Shown: positions 56,617-64,000 of the stretch, one piece after another | Position numbering within the stretch: the stretch's first letter is position 1 | Layout: each line of letters opens with the position of its first letter | From: CAIKBL01 sp050247235 | Lineage (GTDB): Bacteria > Pseudomonadota > Gammaproteobacteria > Ga0077536 | Reading direction: 5' to 3' | Assembly: GCA_050247235.1 (NCBI GenBank) | Contig: JBFWUN010000007.1 | Coordinates: 1-64,000 of the forward strand | Length of the DNA: 64,000 nucleotides | The notes under the pieces: generated by a model | Database searches by the model: none | The model's input: the letters and a program-made list of their open reading frames with translations, nothing else | Told to the model about the DNA's origin: nothing | Made by a program: the position numbers and the translations under genes

Positions 56617-56641
56617 AGCGCCCACACAAATTGTTGGTCAG
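56617..56641 (+). other. 16S processing stem, 3' arm
   Basis: AGCGCCCACACAAATTG (56617-56633) pairs perfectly with 54931-54947, extended by TGGTCAG (56635-56641). Confidence 0.85.
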
Positions 56642-56763
56642 GCTTAATTATTCCTTTCGCGCTTGGTTTGCGGCTATCCCGCGGCCGTTGAGGCGCAGCG
56701 GGTTACCATTCGAATCCCAATCTTAGGAATCAATGGCTAATTCGAATCAATGAGGCTTGCCAA

Positions 56764-56840
<77 letters not shown>

Positions 56841-56850
56841 TTACTTACTT

Positions 56851-56926
56851 GGGGCTATAGCTCAGCTGGGAGAGCGCCTGCCTTGCACGCAGGAGGTCGG
56901 CGGTTCGATCCCGCCTAGCTCCACCA
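56851..56926 (+). tRNA. tRNA-Ala (TGC)
   Basis: 76 bases including encoded CCA. The acceptor GGGGCTA/TAGCTCC closes; the anticodon TGC is in CTTGCACG; the T arm is GGCGGTTCGATCCCGCC. It follows tRNA-Ile by 10 bases, the usual Ile-Ala pair of rrn spacers. Confidence 0.97.
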
Positions 56927-57008
56927 CAGTGATGTGGCACTCCTCGGCACCTCCTTGAAGACGATTCGATTCGCTCTACGCGAAGGGGAGCATAAAGCGG
57001 CTCAGCTA

Positions 57009-57018
57009 AGTTCTTTAA
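57009..57018 (+). promoter_or_regulatory. Spacer boxA element
   Basis: AGTTCTTTAA resembles boxA and lies about 100 bases before 23S, the usual second antitermination site of rrn operons. Confidence 0.55.
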
Positions 57019-57027
57019 AAATTAAGT

Positions 57028-57079
57028 AAGTTGATAGGCTAAACAAGTAAATTACTTGTTTTAGAGTACATTGCATTTG
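57028..57079 (+). other. 23S processing stem, 5' arm
   Basis: AAGTTGAT (57028-57035) and TTGCATTTG (57071-57079) are complementary to ATCAACTT (60054-60061) and CAAATGCAA (60030-60038), which flank 23S on its other side. Confidence 0.65.
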
Positions 57080-57114
57080 CATTTTGACGCACCTCAGAAT
57101 TCTTGAGGTTATAT

Positions 57115-59997
<2,883 letters not shown>

Positions 59998-60029
59998 ATA
60001 ACGCTCAAGCGTTTTGTATGGCTCGAAAC

Positions 60030-60061
60030 CAAATGCAACAATTCTAAATGCCGATCAACTT
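60030..60061 (+). other. 23S processing stem, 3' arm
   Basis: CAAATGCAA (60030-60038) and ATCAACTT (60054-60061) pair with segments just upstream of 23S. Confidence 0.65.
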
Positions 60062-60112
60062 ATTTAATGAATTCACGGTTTGACCCACTGGAAGGACAAA
60101 CCGTCAACGAAT

Positions 60113-60230
60113 TGCCTGGCGACTATAGCGAGCGGGAACCACCTGATCCCATCTCGAACTCAGAAGTGAAACTGCTCAGCGCCGATGATAGTGTGGCAGT
60201 AGCCATGTGAAAGTAGGTCATTGCCAGGCA
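60113..60230 (+). rRNA. rrf: 5S ribosomal RNA
   Basis: About 118 bases. The terminal stem TGCCTGGCGA pairs with TCATTGCCAGGCA; the loop CCACCTGATCCCATCTCGAA and CTCAGAAGTGAAAC are the conserved 5S core. It is 115 bases after 23S and ends the operon. Confidence 0.96.
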
Positions 60231-60238
60231 TCATAATT

Positions 60239-60264
60239 TAGCCCGGTACAGTGGTACCGGGCTA
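60239..60264 (+). terminator. rRNA operon terminator hairpin
   Basis: TAGCCCGGTAC (60239-60249) and GTACCGGGCTA (60254-60264) give an 11-bp perfect stem with a 4-base loop, 8 bases after 5S. The following ACCCCCTTCTG is not a T-run. The next 130 bases to the rpfF stop hold nothing I recognise. Confidence 0.75.
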
Positions 60265-60394
60265 ACCCCCTTCTGAAGACTCAATACGCCTCAAATCGAC
60301 TTGACCGAACGCGGGGGCTTGATTGCGACGTTTCAGCTCTTTTTGAGCGGAACTGTCCTCCACGGGAAGCAACTCAGCCCGACTGAACGACAAC

Positions 60395-61276
60395 TTAGGC
60401 TGCAGTTGTCGCCCTCCGCTGAGCCGTCAAGAGATACCTCATAGAACGCAAATTCCGCGCACTAAGTCGCATTGCGGTATCCACCCATTCTTCTACAGAA
60501 CTCAATAGCGTGGAGTATTTGATTGTCTGAAATGACTCCGTACGACGCGCGTACACGTCGGCAAGTGAATCTTCAATCGAGCTCTTGTTGAGGAAACATC
60601 GCCCGCGACCGTCCGGCACAACGAAGTCGATAATCCCAATCTCCTTTAAGAATCGCGCTGGATAGCGGTTGGCACGGGAAATTAACCGCTCCGCGACCGC
60701 TTTGTCGCTACGCGCAGCAATCAAATGCGCGGCACCCATACCTGGGAACAATCCAAAAAGTGTCTCCGGAAATCCGAAGCTCGCGGATTCCTCTGCTACG
60801 ATTACCTGGCAAGCCAACGCAGCTTCGAAGCCACCGCCTTGCGCCTCACCTTCGACCAGCGCTACCGACGCGAGGTTACAGGTTCCACAGCCGGACAAAG
60901 TTGACCAAATCACTTCGATCGCGGCAACCGCATATTGTAACAATCGTGCACGGTCCTGATTTTCGATAGCGCTAATGAAGTACCCTAAGTCGCCGCCGAG
61001 AGAAAAGACACCAGGGATGAGCGAGGAAAGTATCCGCGTTCGCACCAACCCGTAGTCTCCTTCCTGAATTCTGCGCGAGTGAAGTGCCATTTCCTGCAAT
61101 AAGCCCGTCGAAACGTACGCAGGAGCGGTCTCATTCAATTCGAACCACCCAAGTGCTCGCCGGGAATCTAACCGCACGTCGATATACGAAGTTCCAGCTT
61201 TCGGCTCCGTCCTCAGAGAAACGACCGAGGGTTTATGCAGGCGCGCCGGGCTTCGCGCGCTAGCCGTAGTGTTCAT
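60395..61276 (-). CDS. rpfF: DSF (diffusible signal factor) synthase RpfF
   Basis: A 293-residue crotonase-fold enzyme that makes cis-2-unsaturated fatty acid signals from 3-hydroxyacyl-ACP by dehydration and thioester hydrolysis. The two catalytic glutamates of RpfF are both present with their 20-residue spacing: Glu151 in QGGGFEAALACQ and Glu171 in FGFPETLFGLFPGMGA (Glu141/Glu161 in Xanthomonas). FSLGGDLGYFI matches the oxyanion region and EEWVDTAMRLS the C-terminal motif. AGGAG lies 10 bases before the ATG. The first 25 residues look unordered. It is divergent from the ACP-ketosynthase-rpfC genes. A general enoyl-CoA hydratase is the alternative, but the paired glutamates and the RpfC neighbour favour RpfF. 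Confidence 0.9.
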   Translation of the reverse strand: MNTTASARSPARLHKPSVVSLRTEPKAGTSYIDVRLDSRRALGWFELNETAPAYVSTGLLQEMALHSRRIQEGDYGLVRTRILSSLIPGVFSLGGDLGYFISAIENQDRARLLQYAVAAIEVIWSTLSGCGTCNLASVALVEGEAQGGGFEAALACQVIVAEESASFGFPETLFGLFPGMGAAHLIAARSDKAVAERLISRANRYPARFLKEIGIIDFVVPDGRGRCFLNKSSIEDSLADVYARRTESFQTIKYSTLLSSVEEWVDTAMRLSARNLRSMRYLLTAQRRATTAA

Positions 61277-61598
61277 GGATTAGCGTCTCCTTCTCATCCG
61301 CACACCCCGCTTTTCTCTATTATTGGGTAGGCGCGAATGCAATCGCTGAGAAGTACTGTACTGTCAGCCGGGCAATATCAGGCTACGGTATTGACCGTAC
61401 AGGAGGCCTCAATTTGCCCATAATCACCCGAATCGACTAATGCAAAGCGAGGTCATCAGCTAGAATTCCTGTCAGAGTAGGCTGAACGCTCGTTTCGGTA
61501 GGAATTTCTGGCCCTTTCTGGGTCATCGCCTACGACTCCGATTACACGAGCAATCGAGCAGTTGTGCTTTGCGCCGGGTTGAGCAAAACCAAATTCCC
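61277..61598. promoter_or_regulatory. Divergent control region of the rpf locus
   Basis: A 322-base gap between rpfF and the ACP gene. It contains two short palindromes: AGTAC-T-GTACT at 61352-61362 and TACGGT-ATTG-ACCGTA at 61384-61399, 21 bases apart. They are well placed as operators shared by both directions. No promoter with good -35/-10 spacing could be fixed by eye; TTGACC at 61391 and CATAAT at 61419 are too far apart (22 bases). Confidence 0.45.
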
Positions 61599-61853
61599 AT
61601 GGATAAAGCCGAGATACTTCAACGCGTGCAGCGGGTAATCGCCGAATCGCTCGATATCGATTTGATTACCGCGCAGCCCCATATGCGAATCAAGGAAGAT
61701 CTTGCTGTCGATTCGATGCAATTGATCACGATAGTGATTGCGCTGGATGAAGAGTTCGACGCGGAGTTCAATACAGACTCGCTTCCGCGCGAAGCTGTGA
61801 CAGTCCAGTGGGTTGCAGACTACGTCGCACATACCCTCGGGCAAAATTCCTAG
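61599..61853 (+). CDS. Acyl carrier protein (specialised)
   Basis: An 84-residue carrier protein from the ATG at 61599. The phosphopantetheine site is Ser39 in EDLAVDSMQLITI: the motif is Asp-Ser-Met, not the Asp-Ser-Leu of housekeeping AcpP, and the protein is otherwise clearly divergent from AcpP. The four-helix pattern and the acidic recognition helix (ALDEEFDAEF) are kept. No strong Shine-Dalgarno sequence is visible; a TTG at 61569 is in frame. It lies 15 bases before the ketosynthase and on the same strand as rpfC, so it may carry a dedicated acyl chain for signal synthesis by RpfF. Confidence 0.88.
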   Translation: MDKAEILQRVQRVIAESLDIDLITAQPHMRIKEDLAVDSMQLITIVIALDEEFDAEFNTDSLPREAVTVQWVADYVAHTLGQNS

Positions 61854-61868
61854 CCGTAGGATGAATAA

Positions 61869-63215
61869 GTGACAAATCAAAGGGTGTTTGTCACGGGCTT
61901 GGGCGCGGTATCGGCATTTGGCGTGGGTGCGGGAGTGCTATGGGAGGCTTGTAAATTGGGAGAGGCCAGAATCGAGCCGATTCCGCTCGCATGGGACCAC
62001 TACTATCGACCAGTTAGCCGTGTCTGGTCCCCACTCCCTCAACTGGATTTTCGCGCTCTCGGATTCTCGAAATCGGATCTGCTCACGACCAGCATGCCGT
62101 CTCTCATAGGGATCTGCGCGTCCCAAGAAGCATTGACGGACGCGCAACTTTTCCCCCGCTCGCCCGATCGGCCCAAGTTGCCCGCGAAGCGAACTGGGAT
62201 TTTCCTCGGAACCGGTCTCGGCGGGGCTCGTGCACCCTTCGACAACTACAGGGCACATCTCCTTGGCGGTCTCGCACCGCAGCTGAAAGCTCTCCTCGCT
62301 CAGCACCCCTCGGATGAATTGCTGCGTGAACATCTGAGCGCCCTCGAGCGGCATCCACGCGTAAGTCCACTCGTTATTCCTCAGTCCATGCCGAACGCAG
62401 CTGCTGCTTCAATCAGCATTCGTTTTGGTATCCAGGGTCCTGTTGAGACAATGTGCCATGCTTGCGCGGCAGGTACGATGGCAATCGGACGCGCGTTCAA
62501 GGCGATACAGCGTGGAGACTTAGATGTGGCGATCGCGGGAGGCGTGGAGCACCTGAGCGATGGTGCAGGTGGGGTTTTCATGGGATTCGATCGGCTACAG
62601 ACATTGGCGAGACCTCGGGGATCGGAGATTGGCTCGGAGAACCGTCCGTTCGACGTTGAACGCACCGGCTTTCTATTCAGCGAAGGAGGTGCTGCGATCG
62701 TCGTGCTCGAATCTGAGTCGTTTGCTCGCCAAAGAACTACCCGCCCGCTAGCGGAGCTGCGAGGTTTTGCGACAAGTTCCGATGCACAGTCCATGTTGGC
62801 CATTTCAGAGGAGAACAACGCCATCGACGAAATGCTGGAGGAAGTGCTCCTGGACGCTAACCTTTCCTCCAAGGATATCGGCTACATCAATGCACACGGA
62901 ACCTCAACTGAACTCAACGATCGCATTGAGAGCCGAATAATCGAAAAGCACTTCGCCCATGGTCCCGCAGTCAACAGCACGAAATCGATCCTGGGACACA
63001 CTATCGGCGCCAGCGGGGCCTTGGAAGCAATCGTGACCACCAAGAGTCTCATGGAGCAACGAGTGCACCGAAGTCGGAATCTTGAGCGCCCAATCGCGCC
63101 CCTCAACTTTTGTCTTGAAACAATGGAAGTCAATTTCGAGTTCGCACTATCGCAAAGCTTCGGATTCGGAGGGCACAACGCGGCGCTCATATTCGCGCGC
63201 GTGGACCCCCCATAG
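61869..63215 (+). CDS. Beta-ketoacyl-ACP synthase (FabF/KAS II-like)
   Basis: A 448-residue condensing enzyme, longer than FabF (about 413). The catalytic triad is complete: Cys199 in CHACAAGTMA, His343 in NAHGTSTELND and His377 in LGHTIGASGA; the C-terminal SQSFGFGGHNAALIF is typical. Residues 85-165 contain an insertion rich in Pro/Arg/His compared with FabF. The start is GTG with AGGATGA upstream. It is placed between a specialised ACP and rpfC, so a role in building the acyl precursor of the DSF signal, or another lipid product under DSF control, is inferred. Housekeeping fabF is possible but less likely given the partners. Confidence 0.88.
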   Translation: MTNQRVFVTGLGAVSAFGVGAGVLWEACKLGEARIEPIPLAWDHYYRPVSRVWSPLPQLDFRALGFSKSDLLTTSMPSLIGICASQEALTDAQLFPRSPDRPKLPAKRTGIFLGTGLGGARAPFDNYRAHLLGGLAPQLKALLAQHPSDELLREHLSALERHPRVSPLVIPQSMPNAAAASISIRFGIQGPVETMCHACAAGTMAIGRAFKAIQRGDLDVAIAGGVEHLSDGAGGVFMGFDRLQTLARPRGSEIGSENRPFDVERTGFLFSEGGAAIVVLESESFARQRTTRPLAELRGFATSSDAQSMLAISEENNAIDEMLEEVLLDANLSSKDIGYINAHGTSTELNDRIESRIIEKHFAHGPAVNSTKSILGHTIGASGALEAIVTTKSLMEQRVHRSRNLERPIAPLNFCLETMEVNFEFALSQSFGFGGHNAALIFARVDPP

Positions 63216-63271
63216 GGTTTCGTGCATCCAATCTATGTCTCCACACGAACAGGCCGCCCGGTAGACCTTGG

Positions 63272-64000
63272 ATGAGCATACCCTCGCCATCAACCGACAC
63301 CGCGCTTGGATCCGGGCTACCAAATCTGCAAGCGGCCGAGGGTAAGGCGAGTCCGTCGCGAGTCTCGAACGACGCGGTCAGGTCAATCGATGCCAGTTCC
63401 GCTTCGCTTGGAGAACTCGCGCAGGCGAAGATTCGATTTGGAATCAATATTGCGTTTATTCTCCTCGGGCTGATCGCATATCGCCACGATCCATCCATAG
63501 GACTGGCCTGGGTCTGGACGACGTTCAGCGTTTGCGCTGTGTTCGCAACATCGCTCTACCTCTGGGCGCGGCTGCTCGGAACTACACTTCGTCATCCCGC
63601 GTGGCGCATTGGGCAACGAATCGCCAGCATCGTTGCAGACAATATCGCCATCACATGGCTCATCTATTTTGGTGGCCAGGCATTGGCGGGCGCCTATGGT
63701 GTTTATCTATGGATCACAATCGGGTACGGAATGCGGTTCGGGTTGCTTTATCTGTATGGCAATCTCGCGGCGTCGCTCGTTTGCTACGTGTTCGTCACCC
63801 AGATGACACCCTTCTGGAAGAACAATCCGTCGTTAAGCATCGGTCTCGGTATTGCACTTCTCGTCGTTCCCCTCTACGCAGCGTTTCTGATCCGTCGACT
63901 TCATACGGCCGTTGCTGACGCCCGTAGGGCATACGCCGCGAAAAGCGATTTCGTTGCCAAGATGAGTCATGAGCTTCGCACTCCGTTACACGGCATTATT
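63272..64000 (+). CDS. rpfC: RpfC-like hybrid sensor histidine kinase (3' end outside window)
   Basis: The first 243 residues of a membrane kinase; the frame is open at the window edge. Residues 1-47 are polar, then about five membrane helices follow to residue 205 (for example INIAFILLGLIAY and IGLGIALLVVPLYAAFLI), the RpfC-type input domain. The phospho-acceptor His233 is in AKMSHELRTPLHGII, which continues out of view. RpfC senses DSF and signals to RpfG by phosphorelay. It starts 56 bases after the ketosynthase stop on the same strand. The receiver and Hpt domains expected for RpfC cannot be seen. Confidence 0.85.
   Translation, partial: MSIPSPSTDTALGSGLPNLQAAEGKASPSRVSNDAVRSIDASSASLGELAQAKIRFGINIAFILLGLIAYRHDPSIGLAWVWTTFSVCAVFATSLYLWARLLGTTLRHPAWRIGQRIASIVADNIAITWLIYFGGQALAGAYGVYLWITIGYGMRFGLLYLYGNLAASLVCYVFVTQMTPFWKNNPSLSIGLGIALLVVPLYAAFLIRRLHTAVADARRAYAAKSDFVAKMSHELRTPLHGII

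Noticed and set aside
60231..60394. Possible small gene between 5S and rpfF
   Set aside because: Only the terminator hairpin is recognisable; no frame with a start signal and protein-like sequence.

Overview
The window is a GC-rich gammaproteobacterial chromosome segment made almost entirely of housekeeping operons. The gene order points to a free-living member of the Pseudomonas/Xanthomonas side of the class. Supporting blocks are mnmG-rsmG-parA-parB-atpIBEFHAGDC-glmU, glnA-glnL-glnG, glyQ-glyS-gmhB-plsC-hemB, thiD-thiE-hemL, and erpA-anmK-M23 peptidase-tyrS followed directly by an rRNA operon, an order also known from Pseudomonas aeruginosa. A DSF quorum-sensing locus (rpfF, rpfC) at the right end suggests a Xanthomonadales/Lysobacterales-like lineage. 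That placement is inference, because the 16S sequence could not be compared with a database. No prophage, IS element or CRISPR array was seen.

Layout. 2-2110: the 3' part of an AAA ATPase/TPR regulator. 2185-8570: a phosphatase, a glutathionyl-hydroquinone-reductase-like protein, the ybbP-ybbA ABC pair divergent from tesA, then Nudix and HIT proteins. 8629-12058: rho and trxA on the minus strand, lptM and lysA on the plus strand. 12147-16870: glnA behind a sigma-54 type promoter, an Ig-like periplasmic protein, and ntrB/ntrC. 16914-22207: glyQ-glyS-gmhB-plsC-hemB on the minus strand. 22348-27654: an unknown protein, then a Gld-like ABC cassette (ATPase, permease, GldG-like, DUF4340). 27944-40998: mnmG, rsmG, parAB, the complete F1Fo ATP synthase operon and glmU. 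41026-45529: rraA, a nitrilase-family amidase, a PepSY-like protein with a PhoP/PhoQ-like two-component pair, and fabA. 45538-54601: a TPR lipoprotein candidate, hemL, thiE, thiD, a short rubredoxin gene, hemJ, bactofilin, erpA, anmK, an M23 peptidase and tyrS. 54845-60264: a full rrn operon (16S, tRNA-Ile, tRNA-Ala, 23S, 5S) with promoter, boxA elements and RNase III-type processing stems.

The most unusual part is 60395-64000. A DSF synthase (rpfF) is divergent from an apparent operon of a small acyl carrier protein, a 448-residue ketosynthase with an intact Cys-His-His triad, and the start of an RpfC-type hybrid sensor kinase. In the known Xanthomonas arrangement rpfF sits with rpfB and rpfC/rpfG. 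An ACP and a ketosynthase placed between signal synthase and signal sensor suggest a dedicated acyl-chain supply line for the signal. This is the best candidate here for an undescribed system.

Base composition falls from left to right: sampled lines go from about 77% GC near the left edge to about 40% in parts of the tyrS and ACP genes, while gene content stays housekeeping until the rpf locus.
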